DNA of 64,000 nt from Deltaproteobacteria bacterium (GCA_027493875.1 JAOSJX010000027.1:67237-131236), one strand, 5' to 3'; shown: positions 8,362-16,645, counted from the first letter of the stretch. Notes: generated by a model from the sequence alone, not told the origin. Program-made: numbers and translations.

Positions 8362-9788
8362 AAGTCCGCCTTCCCCTTTTTACCCGCGTCGTCGGGTGGT
8401 TCTTTTTGAGCGTCGTGGTGGTCGGGGCGGCCGTGCTCGTTCTTTTTCGGCAGCAGTTTCAACTCGACGCGTCGTCCCTGGTCCGGATCGAATCGCGGGA
8501 GCGTCTGCACGCGGTGGCGCGGTTGCTGATTCCGGAAATCCGGTCGGCCGAGCGCGAAGAATGGACGGCGCTTCTGGAAAAATTTTCGGAAGCGTACGGC
8601 GTGACGTTTCTCATTTGCGATCACGAAGGCGCGCCGTTGGCGGGACCCGCGCGGGACATCCCCGGCGACGTTGCGTCGGCCGCCGCCGCGTTGACGAGTC
8701 CCGGGGCCGGCCGGCGAGGTCCGCCACGCCCGGGAATGGAGCGCGGCGGTCCGCGTCCCCTTCCTCCGCAGTTTACGCTGAAGACGAACAATCCGCGGCG
8801 GTATTGGGCGGGAATCGCGATTCCCGTGTCCCGCGAGGACCTCGGGCCGGAGGCGCACGGCGCGCTGATCGCCGTTTCCGATTCACTGGCGGGCAACGCG
8901 TTCTTTTTCGATCCGCGGCCCTGGATCGTCGTTCTGGCCGCGCTCGTGGCGCTTTCCGCGGCGCTGTGGATTCCGATGGTCCGCGGCATCACGTCGCCGA
9001 TTTCGAAAATCACGAAAGCGACGCACGACATCGCGCGCGGAAAATTCGACGTCAAAGTGGACGTCCGGCGCACGGACGAACTCGGCGATCTCGCGGCGTC
9101 CATCAACGACATGGCCGCGCGGCTCGACGCGCTGGTCAAAGGGCAGAAGCGTTTTCTCGGCGACGTGGCGCACGAGCTGGCGTCGCCCGTCGGGCGGATT
9201 CAGCTCGCCCTCGGCATCCTTCAGGAAAAACTCGGCGGCGCGGAGAAAGAGCGCGTCGGCGACGTGGTGGAGGAAGCGGAGCACATGGCGGCGCTGGTGG
9301 ACGAACTGCTCGCGTTTTCGCGAGCGGAAATCACGCCGGGGAAGGTGCGCCTCGAGCCGGTGGAGATCGAGCCGGTCCTGCGCCGCGTGGCGGACCGCGA
9401 AGGCGGCGGCGCGGCGGTGAGCGTTCGCGCGGAGGCCGGATTGACGGCGCGGGCGGACGCCGAACTTCTTTCCCGTGCGCTGGCGAATCTGGTGCGTAAC
9501 GCCGTGCGTTACGCGGGCGGCGCGGGTCCGATCGTCGTCGAGGGGCGCCGCGAAAACGGCAAGGTATTCATCGACGTCCGCGACGGCGGGCCGGGTGTTC
9601 CCGCCGCCGATCTTCCGCGGCTTTTCGAGCCCTTCTTTCGCCCCGACCCGTCGCGCGAGCGCGCCACCGGCGGCGTGGGGCTCGGCCTGGCGATCGTCAA
9701 AACGTGCGTCGCGACGTGCGGCGGCGACGTGAGCGCGCGCAATCTCTCGCCGGGATTTTCCGTGACCGTCGAGCTCGACGCCGCGTGA
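8358..9788 (+). CDS. CpxA-like sensor histidine kinase
   Basis: An inner-membrane kinase of 476 residues. TM1 is at about 10-31, then a periplasmic sensor of ~160 residues with a Gly/Pro/Arg-rich loop (GAGRRGPPRPGMERGGPRPL), TM2 at about 193-213, and HAMP (RGITSPISKITKATHDIARG). The H-box is FLGDVAHELASPVGRIQ with His272, closely resembling CpxA and differing from the canonical SHELRTPL. N (NLVRNAVRYA), G1 (VRDGGPGVP) and G2 (GGVGLGLAIV) boxes are complete. ATGA overlap with the upstream regulator shows coupled translation. Intact reading frame. Confidence 0.93.
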   Translation: MKVRLPLFTRVVGWFFLSVVVVGAAVLVLFRQQFQLDASSLVRIESRERLHAVARLLIPEIRSAEREEWTALLEKFSEAYGVTFLICDHEGAPLAGPARDIPGDVASAAAALTSPGAGRRGPPRPGMERGGPRPLPPQFTLKTNNPRRYWAGIAIPVSREDLGPEAHGALIAVSDSLAGNAFFFDPRPWIVVLAALVALSAALWIPMVRGITSPISKITKATHDIARGKFDVKVDVRRTDELGDLAASINDMAARLDALVKGQKRFLGDVAHELASPVGRIQLALGILQEKLGGAEKERVGDVVEEAEHMAALVDELLAFSRAEITPGKVRLEPVEIEPVLRRVADREGGGAAVSVRAEAGLTARADAELLSRALANLVRNAVRYAGGAGPIVVEGRRENGKVFIDVRDGGPGVPAADLPRLFEPFFRPDPSRERATGGVGLGLAIVKTCVATCGGDVSARNLSPGFSVTVELDAA

Positions 9789-9794
9789 CCTACG

Positions 9795-10394
9795 TTATCG
9801 GTGACCGTGTTCCGCTTCGCCGTGACCGCCGGCCTTGCGATGGGCGGTTTCGTAGAGCGCCTCGGCGTAGTGGACGAAGTCGACGTACGCCGCGACGTAG
9901 TCGCGGCCGGCGCTGACGCTGTCGCCGGCGTGCTCGCGGGCGGCCCGCGCGCGTTTGAATCGTTCGACGATACCGTGTTTCGCCTCGTGCGCGATCAGTT
10001 CCGCAACGGCGTCGATCTCGCCCGTTTCAAGCGCCTTGTCGGCCCCGGACACGGCGGGACCGAAATCCCGCCCCGCGGCCTTGAGGCCGGTGAACGGCGC
10101 GCCTTCACCCGCGCGGTGGAGCCGCACCAGCGTCTCGAAAAAATAGGTGTCGGCCAGTTCGCGCGCCTTCGCGTTCGTGGCGCGGACCGATAGGGTCAGG
10201 TCGAAAACGCGGCGCATCTCGGCTTCGTCACCGGCGCGGATCCACTTCAACACCGGTGTGACGTCGCCGTCGTTCAGCGCGCGGCGGGCATCCTGAATGA
10301 CGGGACCGTCCAAGGTATCGCAATGGGCCGCCGCCCTCCCGGCCCACGCCAGGACGACCGCCATCGCGCAAAAGAGACCGATTGTTTTTCGCAT
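9795..10394 (-). CDS. DUF6448 family secreted protein
   Basis: GGAGG 7 nt before ATG 10394 sets the start, trimming an upstream in-frame extension. The signal peptide MRKTIGLFCAMAVVLAWAGR is cleaved near RAAA, so the mature protein begins HCDTLDGPVIQDARRAL, the hallmark of DUF6448. The rest is helical, with several His (IAHEAKHGIVERFK; VHYAEALYETAHRKAGGHG) and a His-rich C-terminus, so metal binding is plausible but unproven. Periplasmic. The gene follows the cupin gene by 26 bp on the same strand, suggesting a two-gene operon, and is convergent with the sensor kinase gene. Confidence 0.8.
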   Translation of the reverse strand: MRKTIGLFCAMAVVLAWAGRAAAHCDTLDGPVIQDARRALNDGDVTPVLKWIRAGDEAEMRRVFDLTLSVRATNAKARELADTYFFETLVRLHRAGEGAPFTGLKAAGRDFGPAVSGADKALETGEIDAVAELIAHEAKHGIVERFKRARAAREHAGDSVSAGRDYVAAYVDFVHYAEALYETAHRKAGGHGEAEHGHR

Positions 10395-10420
10395 GGAAAC
10401 ACCTCCAAAACCGCGGCCGA

Positions 10421-10768
10421 TCAACCGCGGATCATGATGAGCAGCATTTTGAAACGGCCGGGCGCGCGTACCGCGTGCGGCACGCCCGCAGGCATCAGAA
10501 CGGTCTCGCCCGCGTTGGCGCGAACCGTTTTGCCTCCAATCGTCAGATCGGCCTCGCCGTCGAGGATTTCAACGACGGCGTCGAACGGCGCGGTGTGTTC
10601 GGAAAGCTCCTGCTCCTTGTCGAAGGCGAACGCGGTGAGATTACCCGCGGCGTTTTTCAGGAGAATGCGGCTGACGACCGCGCCGTCGCCGTATTGGACG
10701 AGGTCGGCGACGCGGACAGGCGACGCCTCGGGAAGACCGGATTTTTTCGACGGACCCGTCATCGCCAT
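10421..10768 (-). CDS. Small single-domain cupin protein
   Basis: A GGAGGAG site sits just before two possible ATGs (10768 and 10762). The ~115-residue product has the cupin_2 pattern: AFDKEQELSEHTAPFDAVVE as motif 1 with one His, then GETVLMPAGVPHAVRA as motif 2 with the conserved PxGxxH. It has no signal peptide and is cytoplasmic. Small cupins of this kind bind a metal and are often sugar or small-molecule sensors or isomerases; the substrate cannot be read from sequence. It is followed by the DUF6448 gene and is divergent from the DUF3124 gene. Confidence 0.82.
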   Translation of the reverse strand: MAMTGPSKKSGLPEASPVRVADLVQYGDGAVVSRILLKNAAGNLTAFAFDKEQELSEHTAPFDAVVEILDGEADLTIGGKTVRANAGETVLMPAGVPHAVRAPGRFKMLLIMIRG

Positions 10769-10850
10769 TCTCCTCCATTCCAAAATTGACACGGCCCCCG
10801 CCGCGTCCCTATGATCGAAGAATAATGATCCTCCACGCGGATTTGTCAAA

Positions 10851-11405
10851 ATGATGAGCCTTCGTCGATCCGTCCGCTTTTCGCGTTTTTCGCTCTTGTT
10901 GACGATCGCCGTCGCGGCGGCGCTCGTTTGTTCGTGCACGAGCGGCGGCCGGAGCGACCCGTCGGACGCGATGGAGCGGTCGGGCGCCGCGTTCCTCGCG
11001 CCGGAGGACGCCGAGCGTCTTGCCGCCGTTACGCCGCATACCGTGTACGTTCCCGTTTACTCGCATATTTATCATCAGGAAGACCGCGTTTTCGATTTGA
11101 CCGCGACGCTCAGCATCCGCAACACCGACGAGCAAAATCGAGTGATCATTCATTCCGTCCGGTACTTCGACACGGCGGGGCATTTGGTGCGTTCGTATGC
11201 CGCGAAGCCGCTGGCGCTTCCGGCGATGGCGACGCTCGAGTACGTGGTGGGCGAAGGGGACACCGCCGGCGGATCGGGCGCGAATTTCGTCGTCGAATGG
11301 TCCGCGGACGAAGGCGTTTCGGAGCCCGTCATCGAAGCGGTGATGATCGGCACGCGCGGGCAGCAGGGCCTCTCGTTTCTGAGCGTCGGAAAAACCGTTC
11401 GTTAG
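10851..11405 (+). CDS. DUF3124 family lipoprotein
   Basis: The signal peptide (RFSLLLTIAVAAALVCSC) ends at a lipobox-like VCSC. The body of ~150 residues matches DUF3124: TVYVPVYSHIYHQEDRVFDL, SIRNTD, then GDTAGGSGANFVVEWSA near the end. The fold is probably beta sandwich; the family's function is unknown. The likely location is the outer membrane or periplasm. The frame is intact and the length of 184 residues is normal. It is the last conserved gene before a repeat-rich accessory patch. Confidence 0.85.
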   Translation: MMSLRRSVRFSRFSLLLTIAVAAALVCSCTSGGRSDPSDAMERSGAAFLAPEDAERLAAVTPHTVYVPVYSHIYHQEDRVFDLTATLSIRNTDEQNRVIIHSVRYFDTAGHLVRSYAAKPLALPAMATLEYVVGEGDTAGGSGANFVVEWSADEGVSEPVIEAVMIGTRGQQGLSFLSVGKTVR

Positions 11406-11638
11406 GAGCCTGTAGCGCACTCCAAGCAGCCTACAAGGGTGTCCCGCTCGTCGAGTCGTCGGTCCTCCAGGTCTCAAGCCTCATTCCCTCAAGCTTCGCT
11501 TTCCTTCCCTCCCTCCGATCTACTTCTCCATTATCCGCGGATTGACCGGACAAACCGCGACGCGAAGCGTCGTATTTCGTAAGACGTCGGCCGTGTGTCA
11601 CGGGAAATCGCGCCATTGCGCGAAATGGCCGCGTCGGT
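11406..11638. other. Intergenic DNA without a recognised gene
   Basis: Low-complexity, pyrimidine-rich DNA with short direct repeats lies between the DUF3124 gene and a REPIN-like element. No convincing gene, RNA or promoter is seen. A minus-strand frame running through it is only the read-through tail of the DUF1566 gene. Confidence 0.5.
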
Positions 11639-12435
11639 TGTCCTAAAAGAGGGACATCATACATTATTTGGTTCGGAGCGGGCGACGAAAGGACCGAAAA
11701 TCCAGCGATGGACCGCATTATGGTGTCCCTGTCCCCCTTAAATAGGTGACTGTCCCCTGTTTCCCATTTGACGGAATGCACGCATCGATAGGGCAGAATA
11801 AAGGCGTCGTCAGGCCCTGTCGAACCGAAGCGAACGGAAACGATTGAGGCATCACTAAAATCCAACGTCCGAACAGAATGATCTAAATCGCTGATCACAG
11901 TTGTTGACCAATAAGTACAATAAGGACCGTCATCACATCGCCCCGAGATCTCCGGCGGCCAATAAGCGCCGGCAGGTCCGGTCCCTTCGAATATCTCGCA
12001 CCCAAAGCATTTTTCACTCGAGCACGCCGTCGAATTACAATCTTCCGTGATCGGACACGATCCGCCTAATTCGGTTGATTCGCATCCCCTGACCAAACTT
12101 CGTAGTTCGGAGATCGTCGGCATTCTCCAGTCAGTTAACCCTCCCCATTCGCCGATCTCACAGATTTCTTCCGCATAGGATAATTCAAGCCGCGACGAGG
12201 TAGTAGACCTTTGCCAAATGAGGCTACTTGAATAATCGATGCAAATTTCCTCATCGCACATAAAAGTATCCCTTAGGTCCGTTGCGCCGTTTCCAGAATT
12301 ATCATTATTATCGTCGTCATGGCCGCCGTCATCGCAACCGCACGCGGGGAAAATGATAAAGGAATTAAAAATTATCAAAGACAAAACTGTTGCCAAATAA
12401 TGAAGCGACCAATTGTAGTTTTTTCTAGAAGTCAT
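11431..12435 (-). CDS. DUF1566 (Lcl-type) lipoprotein extended by a repeat
   Basis: ATG 12435 opens a signal peptide (LATVLSLIIFNSFIIFPACGC) followed by the acidic, low-complexity tether DDGGHDDDNNDNSGNG. The domain, about residues 50-225, matches DUF1566: SSLIWQRSTT, GGLTDWRMPTISELRSL, YWSTTVISD and a terminal PYRCVHS. At 11766 the frame runs into REPIN copy A and then intergenic DNA, adding ~110 residues to the stop at 11431 that are not native. The gene is clearly lower in GC than its neighbours and keeps AT-rich codons, suggesting recent acquisition. Confidence 0.78.
   Translation of the reverse strand: MTSRKNYNWSLHYLATVLSLIIFNSFIIFPACGCDDGGHDDDNNDNSGNGATDLRDTFMCDEEICIDYSSSLIWQRSTTSSRLELSYAEEICEIGEWGGLTDWRMPTISELRSLVRGCESTELGGSCPITEDCNSTACSSEKCFGCEIFEGTGPAGAYWPPEISGRCDDGPYCTYWSTTVISDLDHSVRTLDFSDASIVSVRFGSTGPDDAFILPYRCVHSVKWETGDSHLFKGDRDTIMRSIAGFSVLSSPAPNQIMYDVPLLGQPTRPFRAMARFPVTHGRRLTKYDASRRGLSGQSADNGEVDRREGRKAKLEGMRLETWRTDDSTSGTPL
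11639..11763. repeat. REPIN/MITE-like element, copy A
   Basis: This ~125-bp unit begins TGTCCTAAAAGAGGGACATC and ends TAAATAGGTGACTGTCCCC. Most of it recurs at 16163-16327 (copy B) with ~90% identity, except that copy A lacks ~40 nt of the interior. The ends form an imperfect inverted repeat (AGGGACAYCATA / TATGGTGTCCCT), and the AATAGGTGACTGTCCCC block recurs beside the Y1 transposase gene and at 41181. It is placed at the 3' end of the DUF1566 gene. Confidence 0.85.
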
Positions 12436-12480
12436 CTTTCGTAACCGAAGTATTGTTGTCCGTTTTTCTTGTCGCTTTTA

Positions 12481-12744
12481 TCAAAGGAAAATTTTCCCGA
12501 ACCCGTCTCCGGGCTCTTCAAAATCGACATCCCACCAAACAGTATAGCCACTTGGAGGCGGACCGCCTAGGCTGGGATTGTAAACCGAGCCGGTAGACAC
12601 GCGCACCCTATCCCCCCAAATAAGGTTCCATCCTATTATTGAACTCATCCCGGTTTTCACACCCCTTGGGGTGTTCCTTTCCTCCAACCGACCCTCGGAG
12701 ATGAGAGCTTTTTCCTTGTACACGATTAATCTGGTGGCATCCAA
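12481..12744 (-). CDS. Small hypothetical protein or 3' gene fragment
   Basis: An 87-codon frame from a TTG at 12744 reads RLEERNTPRGVKTGMSSIIG and VYNPSLGGPPPSGYTVWWDV, with a balanced composition that looks like real protein. There is no signal peptide and no good ribosome-binding site. It lies upstream of the DUF1566 gene and directly downstream of a Y1 transposase, so it may be a truncated remnant of a longer acquired gene. No family recognised. Confidence 0.4.
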   Translation of the reverse strand: MDATRLIVYKEKALISEGRLEERNTPRGVKTGMSSIIGWNLIWGDRVRVSTGSVYNPSLGGPPPSGYTVWWDVDFEEPGDGFGKIFL

Positions 12745-12858
12745 CGATTGGAAGGAGGGGAACGCGGCGGAACGGGGCGCCTTTGGCGCAGCCTCGCGAT
12801 TTCGATTCCGGGATCGGGATCGCGTGAAAAGCGGTCGTTGAGGGAAGGAGAACTTGGC

Positions 12859-13749
12859 TTACGCGGAGCTGAAATCGATGCGGGCGAGGGGCGGGATGTA
12901 ACAGTCGGGCGGGAAAAGGGCGAGCGCGGAGGCTTCGCCCTGTCGCCATCTCTCTTGGGCCCGGCGATAGGCGCCGACGAACATCGCGTAGCCTTCGCGG
13001 TATCGCTTCGCCGACCCGGCGGCGGCGGCGTGGGCAGAACGGGCGCGGGCTTTTCTTCGACGTCGCGGGGCGATCGTGCGGCGCGACGGCCGTGCCCCTC
13101 GGATCGCCGTTTTGAGCGAACTCCGCCTCGATGGACGCCACCATCCCCGCCACTGCCGGCGGCGCTCGCCCTCGGACAGATCGGTGAAGCAGGGCAGGAC
13201 CGATAGCGGCACCTCGTAGGTCGTCTCGTGATCTTTTTCCGACCCTCCCTTGATATATTGAGCCGTGCGGTCAACCCACACGCCCTTCAGCGGCTTGCCG
13301 TCGCACAGCGCGTCCACACACTGTACGCCGGACCAGTCCCGCGGGCGCTTCACCAGGCCCTCTTTGCAGCCGTTGGAAAGGAGGTAGCGCACGCGCGAAA
13401 GCCGCGCGGCATCGTCCAAAATCGGCAGGGCGGTGTAGCGCCGGCCCCAGAATTTTTCGTGCCAACGGTGCAGGCGGCCGGCCTCGCGGGCGATGTTGGC
13501 GTTGACGAAATTCATGAAGAGCGACAAGGAGTTAACGTCGGGCGCCGACAGAATCATGTGCAGGTGGTTCGACAGCACCACCATGAGGTACAACCGCACC
13601 GGGTACATCGTCATCGCCCGGCCGACGACCCCGAGGATCAGCTCGTTGAGCCGCCCCGAGGGGCGCAGCAAAAATCGCCCCTGCATGGTCCGGCAGGTGA
13701 CCTCAAACAAGGTGTTCGGCTCGGCCATGTATCGTAGCGTTCTGGGCAC
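12859..13749 (-). mobile_element. Y1 (HUH) transposase, REP-associated type, diverged subfamily
   Basis: About 290 residues. The HUH motif is NHLH (His62 and His64 from the 13749 start) in VVLSNHLHMILSAPD. It is preceded by PNTLFEVTCRTMQGRFLL, typical of the N-terminus of this family, and followed by RRYTALPILDD and RVRYLLSNGCKEGLV, which provide the Tyr helix. ATG 13728 (MAEPNTLF) is an equally likely start. Between 12990 and 13160 the frame reads Arg/Ser-rich nonsense while another frame gives GMVASIEAEFAQNGDPRGTA, so two or more compensating indels are likely. It would nick and rejoin single-stranded hairpin DNA. It differs strongly from the copy at 15372. Confidence 0.8.
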
Positions 13750-13849
13750 GCCGGAACAAAACGCAAATCACATGCCAACCGCCGTCAAATAACCATCTCC
13801 TATGATGACCGTTCGTTACGGATGCACCCCTCCAGAGGGCATTCCATGC

Positions 13850-13892
13850 CGGACTCCGATTTTCGGATCCCAACTCCAAAAATCGGAGTCCG
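13850..13892. repeat. Perfect 14-bp inverted repeat
   Basis: CGGACTCCGATTTT at 13850-13863 is complementary to AAAATCGGAGTCCG at 13879-13892, with a 15-nt loop. It sits ~100 bp upstream of the HUH transposase start and ~100 bp past the 3' end of the HNH-like gene. It could be a terminator-like hairpin or a substrate palindrome for the adjacent HUH enzyme. Confidence 0.7.
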
Positions 13893-13965
13893 CCGAGGAA
13901 CGTGGTAAAAACACCCATCCCGAACGATCAGCCGCTGAGCGTTTAGGCGCTTAGATAAAAGGATG

Positions 13966-14014
13966 GCACCTATTGGGGCACCTATTGGGCACCTATTGGG
14001 TGCACCTATTGGGT
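13966..14014. repeat. Tandem repeat (GCACCTATTGG, four copies)
   Basis: Four near-perfect 11-13-nt copies of GCACCTATTGG lie head to tail across the 3' end of the HNH-like gene, supplying its last codons (NRCTQ). The unit shares CACCTATT with the REP palindrome at 15313-15333. Confidence 0.8.
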
Positions 14015-14493
14015 GTTTTCGCCGCACTGCCGATAAGAAAATCACGGGCCTCCGATTCATAAGGGCCGAGAAACACAGTCGAAAAATCTTTCTGTGTACT
14101 TACACTGGCTCGCCAGACGACACTTAAGGCGAATTTGTGCACGTCTCCCATGGAAATATGAGCACCGTCGCCAATTTGGTACGTATGCGTCGCGGATTTG
14201 CGCTTACTTGCGATATTCTCATATGCGGGAAACGTTAGATCGGTATTGATCGAGATTTTCGATACGTAGTTTTCCCACTGGCCAAAGGTTGCTTCGCACG
14301 ATTCGCAAAGCAACGGCTCAGGATTTTGCCTGTCGCTCAAAAGCATGCTTTCCCCGTCAACGCGATGAAGAGTATCCCCCTTGGCAAATTGCTTGGCTCG
14401 ACGAAAAAAAAATCTTGGAACGATATGGCTCATTACGATATTGGAATTCAATCCACAACAAGCGCACACTGTGGGCTTTTGAGAATTTGCCAT
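13993..14493 (-). CDS. HNH-like zinc-binding protein, C-terminally truncated
   Basis: AAGGAG upstream of ATG 14493 sets the start (MANSQKPTVCACCG). The N-terminal ~80 residues have CxxC (CACC), then NIVMSHIVPRFFFRRAK and a second CxxC in LLCESCEATFGQWENYVSK, the layout of HNH-type treble-clef nuclease domains. After ~165 residues the frame ends within a tandem repeat, whereas proteins of this kind that I recall are longer, so truncation is likely. GC is lower than in the surroundings. It could be a remnant of a defence or restriction module. Confidence 0.6.
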   Translation of the reverse strand: MANSQKPTVCACCGLNSNIVMSHIVPRFFFRRAKQFAKGDTLHRVDGESMLLSDRQNPEPLLCESCEATFGQWENYVSKISINTDLTFPAYENIASKRKSATHTYQIGDGAHISMGDVHKFALSVVWRASVSTQKDFSTVFLGPYESEARDFLIGSAAKTPNRCTQ

Positions 14494-14558
14494 TTGAAGC
14501 AACTCCTTCGGGGAACTTAGGGAAACTCATTTTTTTTGCACCGCAAGGCAGTCCACAT

Positions 14559-15212
14559 TTAACGCCGCCTCACTTTTTCCAAAGTCTCGTACGCTTGCGC
14601 CAGCATTTTGGGTGCGGAGTAAACGTATTCAAGAATTGCTTTGCAGAGAGCTTCAACAATAGGAGTATCCTCAGTAGAAAGATCGCCTAATCCAGCATGG
14701 GCACCAACGTTGCGAAATTCCCGTAAAGCGTTTGCTACCTCAAGAAGTTTTTCAGGAATCTCGCCGTTTTCCGCCAGCGCCTGTAATCGGGCGAAAAGAG
14801 TACGCCCGTTAGCGCCACGGTCGATACATACCTCTTCAATTAATCGCCCCAGCATTACTACGTAAGCCTGCGGGCTCATGCTGCGGATACTTTTAGCTTG
14901 CTCATAGGCCGTTTCTATAGATTCCGGCAAGCCAATTATCGGCGGGTCTTGCGCCGGAAAACATATTTGAGGTGCCGAGTATTCATCGCGCCCACTATGC
15001 CAATTTATCTTGCACAAGTTTACGGAACCGCAGGCAGCACATAACATCAACAGCCAGATAGGGCCTGCGTCCCAAATGACTCCCGACTTTTGATCCTCGT
15101 ACTCTTTCACCTGATCAAATTTAGCCACTTCTTTAGCGTGCACTTCGTTCTTGCAATGTCCGCATTTGATTCGGAGATAGTTTGGCTCACTCTTTTTTTC
15201 AAAATCGCCCAT
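14559..15212 (-). CDS. DUF4145 domain protein
   Basis: GAGGG 6 nt before ATG 15212 supports MGDFEKKSEPNYLRIKCGHC as the start. An N-terminal zinc-ribbon-like part (CGHC, then MLCAACGSVNLC) precedes the DUF4145 helical domain: QAYVVMLGRLIEEVCIDRGA, LFARLQALAENGEIPEKLLE and ALREFRNVGAHAG. DUF4145 occurs alone and fused to restriction or other defence proteins, but its activity is unknown. Cytoplasmic, 217 residues, intact. Lower GC than the window average, inside the accessory patch. Confidence 0.8.
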   Translation of the reverse strand: MGDFEKKSEPNYLRIKCGHCKNEVHAKEVAKFDQVKEYEDQKSGVIWDAGPIWLLMLCAACGSVNLCKINWHSGRDEYSAPQICFPAQDPPIIGLPESIETAYEQAKSIRSMSPQAYVVMLGRLIEEVCIDRGANGRTLFARLQALAENGEIPEKLLEVANALREFRNVGAHAGLGDLSTEDTPIVEALCKAILEYVYSAPKMLAQAYETLEKVRRR

Positions 15213-15312
15213 CGTCTTCCCTCGCATTCTCCATGCAGTTGTATTAATCCTTCTGAATGACGATCAACACAATACGCCTTCCCTAAAAACAGGTACTGGC
15301 CATGCTCTGGGC

Positions 15313-15333
15313 AATAGGTGACAGTCACCTATT
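15313..15333. repeat. REP palindrome upstream of the Y1 transposase
   Basis: AATAGGTGACAGTCACCTATT is a 21-nt palindrome with a single unpaired centre base. It lies 39 bp upstream of the transposase start. Variants occur at 11741, 16304 and 41181. Confidence 0.85.
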
Positions 15334-15371
15334 TCTTGACGGGTTGTCCGATATTTCGTAATCTTTTTTCC

Positions 15372-16055
15372 ATGCCTCGCGTCGCCCGCATCGTGCTTCC
15401 CGGCCTGCCGCACCACGTCACCCAGCGCGGCAACAACCGGCAGGACGTCTTTTTCGCCCGCGACGACCGCCGCCTCTACCTCGAAATCCTCAACGAGGAA
15501 GCGCGCCGCCACGGCGTCGCCGTCCTCGGCTACTGCCTCATGACGAATCACGTTCACCTTATCCTCGTCCCCGACACCGAGCAATCCCTCGCCAAAACCC
15601 TGGGCCGCGTTCATTTCCGGTACGCCCAGCGCATCAACCTCCTCCACGGCCGCACCGGCCACCTTTGGCAGGCCCGCTTCTTTTCCTGCCCGCTCGACGC
15701 AAAGCACCTCCCCCGCGCGATGCGTTACGTGGAGAGAAACCCCGTCCGTGCGCGCCTCGCCCGAAAACCATGGACCTACCCCTGGTCCAGCGCCCGCGCC
15801 CACGTCGAGAGCGACGACCCGTCGGGCCTTCTCGACGCGCGCGCCTGGCGCCGCCGCTTTTCCGCACGCGAATGGCGCGAGTATCTGGACGCCAAGGACG
15901 ATCCGGATTTCGTCTTCCGCCTGCGCAACAATACCAGCCGCGGCCGGCCGCTCGCCGGCGACGCGTTCATGGCGAAGCTCGAGAAAAAACTGAATCGCCG
16001 CCTCCGCCCCCTCCCCGTCGGCCGGCCGCGAAAACCGAAATCCTCCAACGCGTAA
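15372..16055 (+). mobile_element. REP-associated tyrosine transposase (RAYT, Y1_Tnp)
   Basis: ATG 15372 starts MPRVARIVLPGLPHHVTQRG, the hallmark family N-terminus. The HUH motif is NHVH (His60 and His62) in YCLMTNHVHLILVPD. The catalytic Tyr is probably Tyr119 in RAMRYVERNPVRARL. The length of 227 residues is typical and the frame is intact. RAYTs act on single-stranded REP hairpins and are single-copy, vertically kept relatives of IS200/IS605 transposases. Palindromes on both sides (15313-15333, 16099-16145 and 16163-16327) fit that arrangement. Confidence 0.92.
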
Positions 16056-16098
16056 TCTCACCCCACTTTCGCAGAACGATCTATTTTATTTCATAATA

Positions 16099-16145
16099 GT
16101 GGACAGCCACCCTTTATCATCGCACAAAATAGTTGGCTGTCCCCT
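16099..16145. repeat. REPIN-like inverted repeat 3' of the transposase
   Basis: GTGGACAGCCA at 16099-16109 and TGGCTGTCCCC near 16134-16144 are inverted copies around ~25 nt. They share the GGACAG/CTGTCC core with the other REP units. Confidence 0.7.
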
Positions 16146-16162
16146 GTATCCCTTGCGGCGGG

Positions 16163-16327
16163 TGTCCTAAAGGAGGGACTCCATACTTTATTTGGTTCGG
16201 AGCGGGCGACGAAAGGACCGAAAATCCGGCGATGGAGCGCATTTCGCACGATGACGACGGCGATTAGGGAAGAGAAATAAAAGTATGGTGTCCCTGTCCC
16301 CAAATATAGGTGACTGTCCCCTGTTAC
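16163..16327. repeat. REPIN/MITE-like element, copy B
   Basis: The longer copy of the element at 11639. The ends AGGGACTCCATACTTTATTT and AATAAAAGTATGGTGTCCCT are near-perfect inverted repeats, enclosing ~90 nt with GGAGCGGGCGACGAAAGGAC. It is followed directly by ATATAGGTGACTGTCCCC. Confidence 0.85.
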
Positions 16328-16438
16328 CCTCGCGTCGTCCATCACGTGCAGCGACTCGCTCTCGTTTTTCTTCGTCGTGCCGTCGGACTCGTCCTCGCGG
16401 AAGATCTCGAAACCGCCCGCCCGGCGCCGGGACCGCAA
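16328..16438 (-). pseudogene. Possible gene fragment truncated by REPIN copy B
   Basis: Minus-strand codons from about 16438 read FEIFREDESDGTTKKNESES and LHVMDDARV, then run straight into the repeat. The composition is protein-like but short, and no family is recognised. The rest of 16328-16645 shows nothing else I can support. Confidence 0.3.
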
Positions 16439-16645
16439 GAAGAGTCCCGGCGCGGGCCGCCGACGGAAAGAGAGTGCGTGAGATCAGCGAACGACGGAAG
16501 CAAGGGGCCGTGTTGACACGCGCGGTTATGGGTTATGGGTGTCCTCTATTTTTTTATTGAACCGGTTGACGCCCCTCGAGGCGGCCCTAAGTTCAGTTAC
16601 CGCCGTGAGGATTTTGTCGAATTCAACGAAAAGGAAGCCGGAACA

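Noticed and set aside
16535..16645. N-terminal extension of the DUF1428 protein from ATG 16535
   Set aside because: The family starts at MSYVDGW, a ribosome-binding site precedes ATG 16646, and the upstream codons do not resemble the family.
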